From contig NZ_OZ035533.1 of assembly GCF_964033635.1 (NCBI RefSeq), positions 620,001 through 684,000 of the forward strand: a stretch of 64,000 nucleotides of DNA, given 5' to 3'. Both the position numbers and the translations under genes were made by a program. Origin of the DNA: Chitinophaga sp. MM2321. GTDB taxonomy: Bacteria; Bacteroidota; Bacteroidia; Chitinophagales; Chitinophagaceae. The notes beneath the pieces are model-generated. The model was not told where the DNA came from. It worked only from the letters and a program-made list of their open reading frames with translations, and ran no database searches. How positions within the stretch are numbered: the first letter of the stretch is position 1; every line of letters begins with the position of its first letter. This document shows positions 26,877 through 38,200 of this stretch, piece by piece.

Positions 26877-29858
26877 ATGTTAAATAATTTTGTTTCTCCT
26901 GTACGCGTGGTCATCCTGCTTGCAGGTTTGTTATTTGGGACATCAGCATTACCCCTTCATTCGGGGGTAACGGAAATGGATATACGGTGGCATACACCTG
27001 CACTGATGGAAGTACCCGGAAATAAGACAGTAGATGTAAACATCGGAGATGTATTTACAATATCCTGCCAGGTAAAAGCCGTTTCCGGCAGACAACAATC
27101 CAGGACTATCCTGGTGAAGGGAGCCGATGATAAATCGCCGTCTTATTATAGTTTAAAACTGGAAGAAACTACAGGGCATCTCCGGTTTTATGCACCTGGT
27201 CTGTCAGGCGATATGAACACCGGGATAACAGTAGACGATAATAACTGGCACCAGCTGGCTATCACTTATGCGCAAGGTCGCATGAAGTTTTACAAAGATG
27301 GTAACCTGGTTAAAACGGTGGCGGTTACCGGCAGCATTGCTCCTGCCAACACCACATTGAACGTGGGTGCACAGCCAGATGGATCGGCCGCCTTTAACGG
27401 AAATATAGGGCAACTGAAAATAGTGAAGTCTGTACTGAACGCTCTAAAGATAGCAGATATTTATACCAGTAAACTGGCGGAATGGGACCTCAACGAGGGA
27501 ATGGGTATTGCTACCTATCAGGACTCCGGTAATCCCTTATATGGGAAACTTGATGGCCCCGCCAACACGTACGATAATTACGGCGTTACCCAAACCGGTA
27601 AACTGAAAAACGCCACCTGGATAACAGATACGCGGTTTGGCAACGTATTGGACTTTCGTGCCAGGGGCGCAGGTGTACATGTTGACACCACCCGTAATAT
27701 TAATTTAAAAGACAGGTTTACCATTGCATGCTGGGTGAAAGCCCCGGCCATAAATAAGGAGCCGGGCATCATCCTGGCTAAGGGTACGGATACTGCACTT
27801 ATGTCTTATTTTGATCTGAAGCTGGATACAAAAAAAGGGGAACTACAGTTTTTTTCTCCCGCACTTTCAGGTAATACAAACGCCGGCATAAAACATCCTG
27901 ACAAAAAATGGCACCATGTTGCCGTTACGTATGAGCAGGGAAAGATGCATTTTTATATAGATGGCCTCCTGGTTAAAACCGGTATGGTTACTGGAACAAT
28001 AAGCGATTCATCAGCACCACTGACGATCGGTTCGTATCATAATGGCGCTAACACATTCGGCGGAAATCTTGCCCGCTTAAAAATATTTGGTACAGCATTT
28101 AAGGAAGAACAGGTGCAGGATCTCTATCACGAAATGGAAACAGCAGGATGGAAACTGGATGAAGGCAAAGGCGATATTGTTCGCAACAGTAATGGGGCCG
28201 GTGATAAAGGGAAAGTTAACAAAGCTAAATGGGTTCCGGGTACCGGTTCTTCTTTCAGCCACGTAATGAATTTCAGTGAGCCTGGATCCAGGATCACGGT
28301 TAGTACCGGTAATACTAACCTGGGCAACAGGTTTACCATAGCAGCCTGGTTACAGGTTGCAGGAAACCGCACGAACAGCAGGGTGATTGTAACCAAAGGC
28401 ATACCTGCTGCCGGAAGGAATTTTTCTCTTAAACTGGAGGAAGGAACCGGTAACCTGGTATTTAGTGGCAATGGTCTGCAAGGTGACATGAACAGCGGAT
28501 TCCAGGTAGATGATAACATCTGGCATCATGTGATGATCACCTATGGCAATGGTGAAATGAAATTTTATAAAGATAGACAACTGGTAAAGACGAGTAAAGT
28601 AACGGGAGCTATCATCAATGAGGCAGCCCCGCTGATGATCGGTGGCTTTCAGGATGACGCCGCATCATTCGGCGGCAACCTGGCGGATATAAAGATTTAC
28701 CATTCCATCAGAATACCGGAAGAAGTGACGAGGGTTGTTCCTCCCGCAGGTCCGGCAATAATCCTGAAGCGGGGTATTGTGTTTGACCGTATTCAGAACC
28801 AGGGTTTCCCGGTAAAACAGGAGTGGCAGATTTCTGCTAATGATATTGCTGTTGCCAAAAGTATTGGATTTGATCATATCAAAATACTGTTAACAGCAGA
28901 CGAATTTATTGAGGGTGATGGCGTCAATATGGCCAACATGGGTTTCGTGGACCAGGTGGTTAACAGAGCCCTTGCATCAGGACTCCCTTGTGTGGTAGAT
29001 CTTCATCCTGAAGGGAAATTTAAAACCCATTATTTGGGTACGGATACCGGGTTTGTAAAGTTACTGGGCTTTTACAAGGCCTTCGCCCGATACCTGACAG
29101 AAAGATGGACACCACAGCAGGTAGGCTTTCAATTGATGACGGAGCCTTTTGCAAATAAGGATGGCGACTGGAACAGACTCAATACAAAAATGGTGGAAGC
29201 TGTACGGAGTGTGATGCCTGATCACACATTAATTGTTTCGGGCGACAGGGCAGGAAATATCTATGCCATGACAGCAATGGACCCCGCCAATGATAATAAT
29301 ATTTACTACAGTTTCACGACCTACGAACCTTACCGGTTTGGGTTCAATACACAATTCGATGCCTGGCGTGGAACCGGTGGCGTGTGGAAGGATATCAGCT
29401 TTATGCCCTGGCCTTCCTCTCCGGAAATTGTGGCGGAAAGAATGAGTAAAATGCTCAGCGAGGTGAAAGAAGAAAATAAATCAAAAGCAACCGCTGACCT
29501 GGTTGAATATGGCAATGGTTATTTCAACAGTCAGTGGTTACGTATGAGAGCCCGGAATGTAAGGGATTGGAATGATGCACATGGCGGTAACCTACATGTG
29601 TTGGTAGCAGAATTTGGATGTATAGATCATGTGCAGGCGCGTAAAAATGGCGCTTCCCTGGGAATATATCCTGAAGAGCGGATCCGCTACATCCGGGAAT
29701 TGCGTCAATCCTTTGAAGAAGTAGGTATAGGATGGGAATACTGGTCGTTCAATGAATACTTTACTATCCTGGATCCTGCTGTCCGGAAGCCTTATGGTGC
29801 TGCTACGGTGGATATTGTTGATAAGGGCATGTTGTCTGCACTGGGACTTACACCTTAA
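26877..29858 (+). CDS. Secreted GH5-family glycosidase with three LamG domains
   Basis: The protein has 993 residues. A signal region is followed by three LamG/concanavalin-like jelly rolls at about 35-205, 245-425 and 455-620. Each carries WH(Q/H)(L/V)A/M-ITY and MKFYKDG motifs. A (beta/alpha)8 domain of GH5 type spans about 635-985. Its acid/base Glu756 (in LMTEPF) and nucleophile Glu912 (in VAEFG) are present, as is WEYWSFNEY of strand 8. The usual Asn before the acid/base Glu is Thr, and the usual HxY of strand 6 reads TTY, so it is an unusual member. The LamG domains probably bind the glycan. With GH2 and GH27 nearby, a beta-mannan target is plausible but unproven. Confidence 0.82.
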   Translation: MLNNFVSPVRVVILLAGLLFGTSALPLHSGVTEMDIRWHTPALMEVPGNKTVDVNIGDVFTISCQVKAVSGRQQSRTILVKGADDKSPSYYSLKLEETTGHLRFYAPGLSGDMNTGITVDDNNWHQLAITYAQGRMKFYKDGNLVKTVAVTGSIAPANTTLNVGAQPDGSAAFNGNIGQLKIVKSVLNALKIADIYTSKLAEWDLNEGMGIATYQDSGNPLYGKLDGPANTYDNYGVTQTGKLKNATWITDTRFGNVLDFRARGAGVHVDTTRNINLKDRFTIACWVKAPAINKEPGIILAKGTDTALMSYFDLKLDTKKGELQFFSPALSGNTNAGIKHPDKKWHHVAVTYEQGKMHFYIDGLLVKTGMVTGTISDSSAPLTIGSYHNGANTFGGNLARLKIFGTAFKEEQVQDLYHEMETAGWKLDEGKGDIVRNSNGAGDKGKVNKAKWVPGTGSSFSHVMNFSEPGSRITVSTGNTNLGNRFTIAAWLQVAGNRTNSRVIVTKGIPAAGRNFSLKLEEGTGNLVFSGNGLQGDMNSGFQVDDNIWHHVMITYGNGEMKFYKDRQLVKTSKVTGAIINEAAPLMIGGFQDDAASFGGNLADIKIYHSIRIPEEVTRVVPPAGPAIILKRGIVFDRIQNQGFPVKQEWQISANDIAVAKSIGFDHIKILLTADEFIEGDGVNMANMGFVDQVVNRALASGLPCVVDLHPEGKFKTHYLGTDTGFVKLLGFYKAFARYLTERWTPQQVGFQLMTEPFANKDGDWNRLNTKMVEAVRSVMPDHTLIVSGDRAGNIYAMTAMDPANDNNIYYSFTTYEPYRFGFNTQFDAWRGTGGVWKDISFMPWPSSPEIVAERMSKMLSEVKEENKSKATADLVEYGNGYFNSQWLRMRARNVRDWNDAHGGNLHVLVAEFGCIDHVQARKNGASLGIYPEERIRYIRELRQSFEEVGIGWEYWSFNEYFTILDPAVRKPYGAATVDIVDKGMLSALGLTP

Positions 29859-29943
29859 CAGGTAGCAGGTATACAGGAGGCAATTCATCCTGCAAAAGTA
29901 TTGTAAGGGTTTTATCTGAATTATTATAAACACGAAATAGCCA

Positions 29944-31224
29944 ATGATCAAGCAAATAAATAAACAGCGGTTGTATAATGCCAGTTGTCTGGCCCTGGTA
30001 GTTACTGCGCTGAGTTTTGCCATACGGGCCAATCTGCTGGGAGAGCTGGGCAATGAGTTTCAGTTAAGCCCAAAGGAAATAGGGCAAACAGCCGCCGCTG
30101 CATTCTGGGGGTTTACTATCGCTATGTTTGTTGGCGGCCCTTTATGTGATTTTATCGGAATGAAAACAATGTACCGCATAGCATTTCTGGGTCATGTGCT
30201 GGGGATCGTTCTCACTATTTGTGCTACTGGTTTCTGGTCGCTTTTCTTTTCTACTTTATTGGTAGGACTGGGAAATGGTTTTGTTGAAGCAACGAGCTAT
30301 GCAATGGTTACCGGTATGTATCCGGACGACAAAGCCAGGAAGATAAATGACTGGCATATCTGGTTTCCCGCCGGCATTGCCATAGGCGGCATACTTGGAT
30401 TTTTGTTGACATGGCTCGGCGCAGGTTGGAAATGGCAGATGATCGTGATGATACCGCCAACACTGGTATATGGGTACATGTTTTTCAACCAGTCATTTCC
30501 GCAATCAGAGCGGGTGGAGCAAGGCGTTTCCAACAGGGAAATGATAAAGGAATGTTTCAGACCCCTGTTTATATTCATGGTAGGCTGTATGTTTTTGACG
30601 GGTGCAACTGAACTTGGCACCAATCAATGGATCGCTGAATTGCTTTCATCTGTGGGTGTTCCCTCCATTTTATTACTCGTATTTATTAACGGAATCATGG
30701 TAGTGGGCAGGGCCAATGCCGGATTTATCTTAAAGAAACTATCCACTCCCGGGCTGTTATTTTTCTCTGCCGTTTTTTCTTTTGCAGGTTTATTATGGCT
30801 GGGCTACGCGCAGGGATATACGGCATTTGCCGCGGCCGCAATTTTTGCTGTGGGGGTATGCTTTTTCTGGCCTACTATGATTGGATTTGTATCAGAAAAT
30901 TTACCTAAAACGGGCCCGTTGGGCTTATCCATAATGGGGGGAACAGGGTTGTTGTCAACATCCCTGATATTGCCCTATTTCGGGCAGGTATATGAAGCAA
31001 GGATTGCATCGAAAGTACCTGGCGGAACATCTGCTGAAGTGTTTAGCAATGCGGTTAGTGGTACAGAAGAGGCTATACAATGGGCTGCTATCAAACTGGC
31101 AGCCGGCGCCGAAACGTTGTGGTATGTATCTGCAATGCCTGCGGTGCTGATCATTTCATTTGGCGCCCTTTATCTTGTCAGGAAAAGAAAATCTTCACAG
31201 CATACTAAATTAGGTTTGTCATGA
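29944..31224 (+). CDS. MFS sugar transporter (FHS/FucP-like)
   Basis: The protein has 426 residues with about 12 membrane segments and the MFS inter-helix motif GGPLCDFIGMKTMYR. The overall pattern resembles sugar:proton symporters of the FHS group. It would carry the final monosaccharide or disaccharide across the inner membrane. Its stop overlaps the start of the ThuA gene by four bases (ATGA), so translation is probably coupled. Substrate cannot be read from the sequence. Confidence 0.85.
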   Translation: MIKQINKQRLYNASCLALVVTALSFAIRANLLGELGNEFQLSPKEIGQTAAAAFWGFTIAMFVGGPLCDFIGMKTMYRIAFLGHVLGIVLTICATGFWSLFFSTLLVGLGNGFVEATSYAMVTGMYPDDKARKINDWHIWFPAGIAIGGILGFLLTWLGAGWKWQMIVMIPPTLVYGYMFFNQSFPQSERVEQGVSNREMIKECFRPLFIFMVGCMFLTGATELGTNQWIAELLSSVGVPSILLLVFINGIMVVGRANAGFILKKLSTPGLLFFSAVFSFAGLLWLGYAQGYTAFAAAAIFAVGVCFFWPTMIGFVSENLPKTGPLGLSIMGGTGLLSTSLILPYFGQVYEARIASKVPGGTSAEVFSNAVSGTEEAIQWAAIKLAAGAETLWYVSAMPAVLIISFGALYLVRKRKSSQHTKLGLS

Positions 31225-32792
31225 AAAAGATATACTTGCTCATCGCAGTTTGCTGTACGCTATTATTACTTTGGGATACGGGGTATGCGCAATTACGCAA
31301 AAAGGGTCATAACATAGTATTGCTGACAACGGCAAAAACGCATGGTCCCGGTGAACATGAACATACAAAAAATGCACGGCTCATAAAGGCCATGCTGGAG
31401 CATTGCAATGTCAAAAATATAAAAGTAGATATCTACAACACCTGGCCTGCGGATGCTGCGGTATTTGATCAGGCAGACCTCATCATGACGTTGTCTGACG
31501 GCCGCGATGGGGAAGGAGATATGCTGCCACAGGTACCTTTTATGACAGCGGACCGGATGAAAATCATGGAAAAACAAATGGAGCGTGGCTGTGGATTAGT
31601 AACATATCATTTCTCCACATTTGCACCGGATGAATATGGGGATCAGATAGAAGAATGGAATGGCGGCTATTTTGACTGGCAGGGGGATGATGGTAAAAGG
31701 AACTGGTATTCTGCTATTTCCACGCTTACCGCAGCAGTGGAACTGCCTTCGCCGGGACACCCTGTATCAAAAGGTGTAAAACCTTTTCAGATTGAAGAAG
31801 AGTTCTATTATAATGTGCGCTTCAGGGAAAATGATCCGCGCTTGCGGTCAATTGCCGCTGTTCCGGCTTTGAATGGCAATGCGGGCACAGGTAACACCGT
31901 AGCCTGGGCCGTAGAAAGGAAAAATGGCGGAAGAGGCTTCGGCACCACGATGGGACATTTTTACAAGAATTGGGCAAACGATGATTTCCGGAAACTCATG
32001 CTAAACGGAATTGTTTGGGCAGCAGGAATCAGTATTCCGGAAGGAGGCGTGAAGGCAAAGTTCTACAGCATTCCGGAGGTAACACAATTGCTGTTTAATA
32101 AAAAACTGAAAGCACTTATTCTTACGGGTAACAACCATCCGGCGCATCCCTGGAAAGAAACAACGGAAATGATTAAACAGGCGCTGGAGAAAAATGCACC
32201 CTTCCAGGTAGATATTTCCACTACTATTCACGACCTGTATCAATATGATCTGACTGATTACAATGTACTGGTGATGAATTACTGTAACTGGAATGATCCC
32301 GGACCTTTGCACGACTCTGCAAAGGCCAGGACCATCCGCTATCTTGAAAGTGGCGGAGGTTTGCTGATCATTCATTTCGCCAACGGAGCTTTTCATTATT
32401 CGCTTCCCGGTGCTGCGGCAGCAGACTGGCCGGCATACAGAACTATTTGCAGGCGGGTGTGGGATCACCAATCGAATAGTGCGCATGAGCCATACGGAAA
32501 ATTTAAGGTACAGGTAAGCAAAACGCCTCACCTGATAACCAGCGGTATGAAAGATTTTGAAACGGTAGATGAGCTATATTATAACCAGAAAGGAGATGAA
32601 CCGATAGTTCCCTTATTAACCGCCTATTCTGCAACAACCGCTAAGGATGAACCACTCGCCTGGACGTATGAATATGGAAAAGGGCGCGTTTTCCAAACAT
32701 TATTGGGACATAATGAAGCTTCATTTCAATCTCCCGCTTTCAAGCTGTTATTAAAACGTTCTGCTGAATGGGCAGCAAAGGTGTTGAAATAA
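31221..32792 (+). CDS. Exported protein with two ThuA-like domains
   Basis: The protein has 523 residues. A signal peptide (MKKIYLLIAVCCTLLLL, then GYAQ) precedes two ThuA-like (trehalose-utilisation, class I amidotransferase-like) folds, about 30-270 and 290-520. Each has a strand GHNIVLLTTAKTHG or KLKALILTGNNHPAHPW and the later GRVFQTLLGHNEAS type motif. ThuA proteins take part in breakdown of 3-keto-sugars in rhizobia. A tandem, exported version is less usual and fits a periplasmic oxidised-sugar pathway with the adjacent Gfo/Idh protein (inference). Confidence 0.82.
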   Translation: MKKIYLLIAVCCTLLLLWDTGYAQLRKKGHNIVLLTTAKTHGPGEHEHTKNARLIKAMLEHCNVKNIKVDIYNTWPADAAVFDQADLIMTLSDGRDGEGDMLPQVPFMTADRMKIMEKQMERGCGLVTYHFSTFAPDEYGDQIEEWNGGYFDWQGDDGKRNWYSAISTLTAAVELPSPGHPVSKGVKPFQIEEEFYYNVRFRENDPRLRSIAAVPALNGNAGTGNTVAWAVERKNGGRGFGTTMGHFYKNWANDDFRKLMLNGIVWAAGISIPEGGVKAKFYSIPEVTQLLFNKKLKALILTGNNHPAHPWKETTEMIKQALEKNAPFQVDISTTIHDLYQYDLTDYNVLVMNYCNWNDPGPLHDSAKARTIRYLESGGGLLIIHFANGAFHYSLPGAAAADWPAYRTICRRVWDHQSNSAHEPYGKFKVQVSKTPHLITSGMKDFETVDELYYNQKGDEPIVPLLTAYSATTAKDEPLAWTYEYGKGRVFQTLLGHNEASFQSPAFKLLLKRSAEWAAKVLK

Positions 32793-32880
32793 ACACCGGT
32801 AGAACAGGTATTTCAATGGCGACAAGAGCGTAGGTAAATACGCTGCTCACCACTATCTATTGATGTTATAAAAAGATGTT

Positions 32881-33843
32881 ATGAAACTTGCCAGTATACT
32901 GGTCATACTTTCCATTTTCTATTATGAGCAGGTGAGGGGGCAATCCACAGCTGATACTTCTTTCAAATCTTATCAGCAAATGATTCCTGGTACGGCATTA
33001 AAATTTTCGATGGTACCGGTGCCCGCGGGTAAATTTATGATGGGAAGCCCTGCCAATGCCACTATAAAAGAAGCCGATGAACAACCCGCGCATACAGTTG
33101 TTATCAATGCCTTCTGGATGGGTGCTTATGAAGTTACCTACCCGGAATATGATGCATTCGCCAAGGATGAAAATATTTCATTCAACTCACAAGCGGATGG
33201 CATGACCCGCCCTTCTCAACCTTATATTGAAATGACCCTGGGCATGGGTAATACCGCCGGTTTTCCCGCAAACAGCATGCAACAGTTTGGTGCCATCATG
33301 TATTGCCGCTGGCTGTATCTGAAAACAAATATTTTTTACCGGTTGCCAACGGAAGCAGAATGGGAATATGCCTGCAGGGCAGGGTCAACTACTGCTTATC
33401 CCTTTGGAGATAATGCAAAAGAACTAGACGATTATGCCTGGTATGCTGGTAATAGCGGTGGGCGTTATCATAAAACCGGTGAGTTGAAACCGAATGCCTG
33501 GGGCTTGTATGATATGTTGGGAAATGTGGCCGAATGGATGCTCGATCAATATGATGAAGACTTTTACAGCACTTCTGTGGACAGTATTTCCCCGGTACGG
33601 TTGCCAACAACGAAACATCCGCGTACAGTGCGCGGCGGGCATTACAATGATCAGCCTGATGGATTAAGAAGTGCGGACAGGGTGAAGTCTGAACCTTCCT
33701 GGAACAGGCGGGACCCGCAGATCCCCAAAAGCCGCTGGTGGAACGTGGATGCTCCATTTGTTGGATTCAGGATCATTCGTCCGGTACAACAACCAACCCA
33801 GGAAGAAGCTGCAGCATTTTTCAAACTATATCTCGGTAAATAA
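32881..33843 (+). CDS. Exported FGE-sulfatase-fold (SUMF1-like) protein lacking the catalytic Cys
   Basis: The protein has 320 residues with an N-terminal signal. The FGE fold is clear: MVPVPAGKFMMGSP, FWMGAYEVTYPEYDAF, YRLPTEAEWEYACRAGSTT, LGNVAEWMLDQYD and RTVRGGHYND. Formylglycine-generating enzymes need cysteines in the region after RGGSW; here that stretch (residues about 245-275) has none. It is therefore more likely a binding or structural relative than a sulfatase activator. No sulfatase is in the window. It lies between the ThuA and Gfo/Idh genes in the same operon. Confidence 0.85.
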   Translation: MKLASILVILSIFYYEQVRGQSTADTSFKSYQQMIPGTALKFSMVPVPAGKFMMGSPANATIKEADEQPAHTVVINAFWMGAYEVTYPEYDAFAKDENISFNSQADGMTRPSQPYIEMTLGMGNTAGFPANSMQQFGAIMYCRWLYLKTNIFYRLPTEAEWEYACRAGSTTAYPFGDNAKELDDYAWYAGNSGGRYHKTGELKPNAWGLYDMLGNVAEWMLDQYDEDFYSTSVDSISPVRLPTTKHPRTVRGGHYNDQPDGLRSADRVKSEPSWNRRDPQIPKSRWWNVDAPFVGFRIIRPVQQPTQEEAAAFFKLYLGK

Positions 33844-33871
33844 TTTTTTAACTGCAAATAATTTTTATGCC

Positions 33872-35230
33872 ATGAATAAAATCTCCAACAATACTATTAA
33901 CTCGAGAAGGAATTTTGTGAAACACGTGGCTGTAATGGGTGGTGGCTTACTGGCGGCGCCACTGCTATCACAGGCTAATTATTTTTCGGGAGCAGATGAT
34001 GTGATTAAGATAGCATTGATCGGTTGTGGTGGCCGTGGTACTGGCGCTGCTGTGCAGGCGTTGCTGTCAAAACAAAATGTCCGCCTGGTAGCGATGGCAG
34101 ATGTGTTTAAAGACAGGATAGACAGTAGTTACAGCTTATTAACATCAGAGCTCAGCGAATGGTCAGGCGGAACGTCCGGCAAGGATAAACTTGATTTAAA
34201 GAAAATGATTGATGTACCGGAAGAGAGAATGTTTACAGGCTTTGATGCATATCTGAAAGCAATTGCTTTAGCGGACGTGGTGATCTTGACCACACCTCCC
34301 GGTTTTCGCCCGCTTCATTTTGAAGAGGCTGTAAAACAGGGTAAGCATGTATTTATGGAAAAGCCGGTAGCTACCGATCCCGCTGGTGTAGAAAAGGTGC
34401 TGGCTGCCGCGAAAATTGCGAAGCAAAAAAAGTTGAATGTGATAGTGGGACTACAACGCCACTATCAGCATTCCTACCTGGAGCTATATAAAAGAAAAGA
34501 ACTGATAGGAGACATCACCTCGGCACAGGCCTGGTGGAATGGCGACGGTGGCCAGTTACAACCCCGCCGGCCAGGGCAGTCCGAAATGGAATACCAGATG
34601 CGTAACTGGTATTTTTTTGTTTGGCTTTGCGGCGACCCTATTGTAGAACAACATATGCATAACATTGATGCGGTCAACTGGTTTAAAGGAGCCTATCCGG
34701 TAAAAGCACAGGGAATGGGTGGAAGAGAAGTCAGAAAAGGGAAACAGGCAGGTGAAATTTTTGATCACCATTCAGTAGAGTTTGAATATGCGGATGGCAG
34801 CATTTTGAATAGCCAGTGCAGACAAATCCCTAAAACAATGTTCAAAGTAGCAGAATCATTAACCGGCACTAAGGGAAGAATTCACACGGATACGGGCAGG
34901 ATAGTAACGCACAACGGGAAGGGGTTGTACCAGTTCGATTTTAAACAGGAAAATAATCCGTATCAGACGGAGCACGATAAACTATTTGCCGCCGTTGCTA
35001 AAAGCGAATACAAATTTGCCGATGCGGAAAATGGCGCATACAGTACTTTAACGGCCATCATGGGCCGGCTGGCTACTTATAGTGGCCAATTGATTGAATG
35101 GGATAAAACGTTGCATTCGGGTCTGAATCTTCAACCTGTCACGTATGAATGGAGTACAGTGCCACCAGTACTACCCGACGAAAATGGTATTTATAAGGGC
35201 GCTATTCCAGGTCAAAGCATTTTCATGTAG
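33872..35230 (+). CDS. Tat-exported Gfo/Idh/MocA-family oxidoreductase
   Basis: ATG at 33872 is chosen because it gives a twin-arginine signal (SRRNFVKHVAVMGGG); upstream codons in the frame overlap the FGE-fold gene. The protein has 452 residues. It has an N-terminal Rossmann fold (IALIGCGGRGTGAA), the EKPVATD motif with the family Lys, and a C-terminal alpha/beta domain. The family uses tightly held NAD(P) to oxidise or interconvert sugar hydroxyls. Export by Tat with cofactor bound is typical of the Bacteroidota glycoside-active members. It could make or reduce a 3-keto-sugar handled by the ThuA protein. Confidence 0.88.
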   Translation: MNKISNNTINSRRNFVKHVAVMGGGLLAAPLLSQANYFSGADDVIKIALIGCGGRGTGAAVQALLSKQNVRLVAMADVFKDRIDSSYSLLTSELSEWSGGTSGKDKLDLKKMIDVPEERMFTGFDAYLKAIALADVVILTTPPGFRPLHFEEAVKQGKHVFMEKPVATDPAGVEKVLAAAKIAKQKKLNVIVGLQRHYQHSYLELYKRKELIGDITSAQAWWNGDGGQLQPRRPGQSEMEYQMRNWYFFVWLCGDPIVEQHMHNIDAVNWFKGAYPVKAQGMGGREVRKGKQAGEIFDHHSVEFEYADGSILNSQCRQIPKTMFKVAESLTGTKGRIHTDTGRIVTHNGKGLYQFDFKQENNPYQTEHDKLFAAVAKSEYKFADAENGAYSTLTAIMGRLATYSGQLIEWDKTLHSGLNLQPVTYEWSTVPPVLPDENGIYKGAIPGQSIFM

Positions 35231-35271
35231 TACGGGTGCTACACCGTTTTTATTCAAGTAAAATAGTTTGC

Positions 35272-38200
35272 ATGGAATTTTTTCGGAAGATTAAATTGTT
35301 AGGAATCCTATTGATATTAACAACGCCTGTCGGTCTGACTGCCGGCGCATTAGATAACCTTCCGGATTCGCTTCGAGTATCCAAACAAGCGGATAAGGAA
35401 GGTAGACAAGTGATACTGCTCAGTGGAGATGACTGGTGGATTCATGAAGGAACAGGTGCCGGCTTACCGGAAGGCAACGGCTGGATACCTGCTTCTGTTC
35501 CAGGCAATATCCAGTCTGACCTTGAAAACCAGCATCTTCTTGACCCGATTACTTATGGAGATGGAGATCCTCGGCTGACAGAGGTTTGCAGAAAGGATTG
35601 GTGGTATAAGAAAAAATTTATAGCCCCGGCCGGTTTTCCCGGCAGAAGAAACGTAATTGTATTTGATGGGGTTGATTACAGTTGTGAGGTGTGGCTGAAT
35701 GGCCAATTAGTAGGTAAGAACGCAGGCATGTTCAGGCGGTTTGAATTCGATATTACATCGGTCATGATACCTGGTAAAGAAAATATACTGGCGGTAAAGC
35801 TGGATAAAATGCCTGATGAAATACTTCCCTACCTCCTGGGCGCAGATGGAAAGAACAGTGGAGCGGGAACTGATTATTTTTTTCTGAATGGCATAAATAA
35901 AACCCGTCAGGTACTAAAGGATCTCAAAGCACCCACCAATTTCGCCTGGGACTGGGGCCCTGCCATCTGGACGCTGGGGATATGGAAAGATGTGCGCATC
36001 GAAACAACCGGCGCCTCCAGGATAGTATGGGCGCAGGTAAAATCCCGGTTGACGGATGCGTATAAAAATGCAACCATTACCGTTAATCTTGATGTAAATA
36101 CGATAGCCAGTTCCGGTAAGGGACAACTGAAACTATGCATCAGGGGGAATGGCGCCGATCAGCAAAGCACTGCTGACATCCGCCTGGAGAAAGGAAATAG
36201 CACGGTAACGGGAAAGCTGCGGCTGCAGGACCCCGCTTTATGGTGGCCCAATGGCCAGGGCGCGCAACCTTTGTACCACGTAACAGCTATATTGTTTGGG
36301 GAAAACGAGGAAATACTGGATTCCGTTTGCACCCGTATCGGTATCCGTGAATTAACGTGGGGTGAGGTGGAAGGTGCGCCTGCAAACGTGCCGCAGGATG
36401 CCACTAAGGCGCCGGGGCTTAGCAGGCCGAATTTATTGTATGTGAATGGAAGGCCCATCAGGATGATAGGCGCTAACCTACAGCAGCCTGATCTGTTGCA
36501 GGGTAATATTATGAAGAGAGGCCCCCGGGTGCTTGAGTTGGCGCATCATGCCGGTATCAATGCATTAAGGTTATGGGGTGGCGGTGTTTTGCCGGAAAAG
36601 ATGTTTGATCTGGCAGATGAGCTGGGCCTGATGTTGATACATACATTTCCGCTGGCGAATTCGGTGCCTGAGTCAGACGATGTTTTTGTAAATAACCTCG
36701 AGTATACTGCCCGTAATGTTGTCCGGCAGGTAAGAAATCATCCCAGCATCGTTGAATGGTCTGGCGGCAATGAAATGGGCTGGTGGACAGGACTTGATCA
36801 TAAAGCATTGAATGCCCTGGAACGGTCCGTAAAGGAAGAAGACGGCCGGTTGTTCCGTGCTACAAATCCGGTGCAGGGCGACCGGCACGGCGGATACTTT
36901 TATCTGCCATCCATCTACAATTATTACAATGATCTGACTATGACGGAACATTGGGGAAAAGGCCCCATGATGCGGTCTACAGAATATGGTGCAGAAAGCC
37001 CTGCAAACCTGGAAGTATGGCAACGCGATATTCCTCCTCCCGATCAATGGCCGATTATTCCGGAACGTGATGCAGAAAAGCGGGTAATGATCCGGAAAAA
37101 TATATTCCATGCAATGGGCGAAGAGTGGTGGCTGGGGAAAAACGTGATCACTTCCTTATTCGGGGAACCAAAAAACCTGGAGGCAATGATCAATGCAGGA
37201 CAATTTATCGGGGCCGAAGGTATTCGCTTGGCTTCAGATGCATTTCGCCGGCGGGGCGCTTCACTTGGTGGGATGTTTGCATGGGTACTCAATGAAGGCT
37301 GGTCAAACGGAGCCGGTTCCTTTCATATTGATTACGACGGGATACCTTTAATGAACTACTATTTTCTTACAGATGCATTCCGTCCGCTTGCCATATCATT
37401 GAAATACTTTTCCATTACTTACCACAAAACAAAAGGTATTGATACGGAACTCTGGATTACGAGTGATCTTCCGGAGCCGTCAGGAAAATTATCCTGGCAG
37501 TATATCGTGCGTACCAGCAATGGTAGTGTGGTAGATAAAGGGAGTGGCAAGGCCGTTGTATTGCCGCGACAATCAATCAAAATCAAAGATATTCATATAG
37601 CACCTCCTGCCAACCTCGGTCCGCTGTTTGTAGAGTTGAAATTAACCGATGCTACATCGAATGTGCAAAGTGAGCGGGTACATATTTTGGGGCTGGCTGG
37701 CGTGGGCAACGTTTTTGCAGGGTTGTTGGAAGATAGCAAAACAGCAGTACCAGGCAAGGCGCCCAGCATCGCAAGCCCCGCTGTTGCCAGTAATTATGCG
37801 TATGTCGGAAACGGAGCAAAACCTGCCAGTGCTTCTTCTGTTAGCCTTAACGGATCATTTACGGCTGCTTTCATTAATGATGGAAAATACGGTAATAACA
37901 GTGCATGGCTGGCAGATACCCTGCAATCATATTTTGAAATAGATTTAGGGCAGGAGCGCATCATAGGTAGGTTTAAGATTGGCCGTGACCGTACCTTTGA
38001 GCAGACTGACCATCCGCTTGGCGGATTGCAGATAGAAACCTCCACAGATGCCAGGAAATGGACCGAGGTGTTTACACATCCAGGGATAGACGATATGACT
38101 GTTTATTCGCCGGGCCGTACAGTAGAAATATTAACGGCGCCTTCAAAAGCCCGTTATATAAGAGTAAGAACGGGAAAAGGTGCAGTGGATGAATTTGAAG

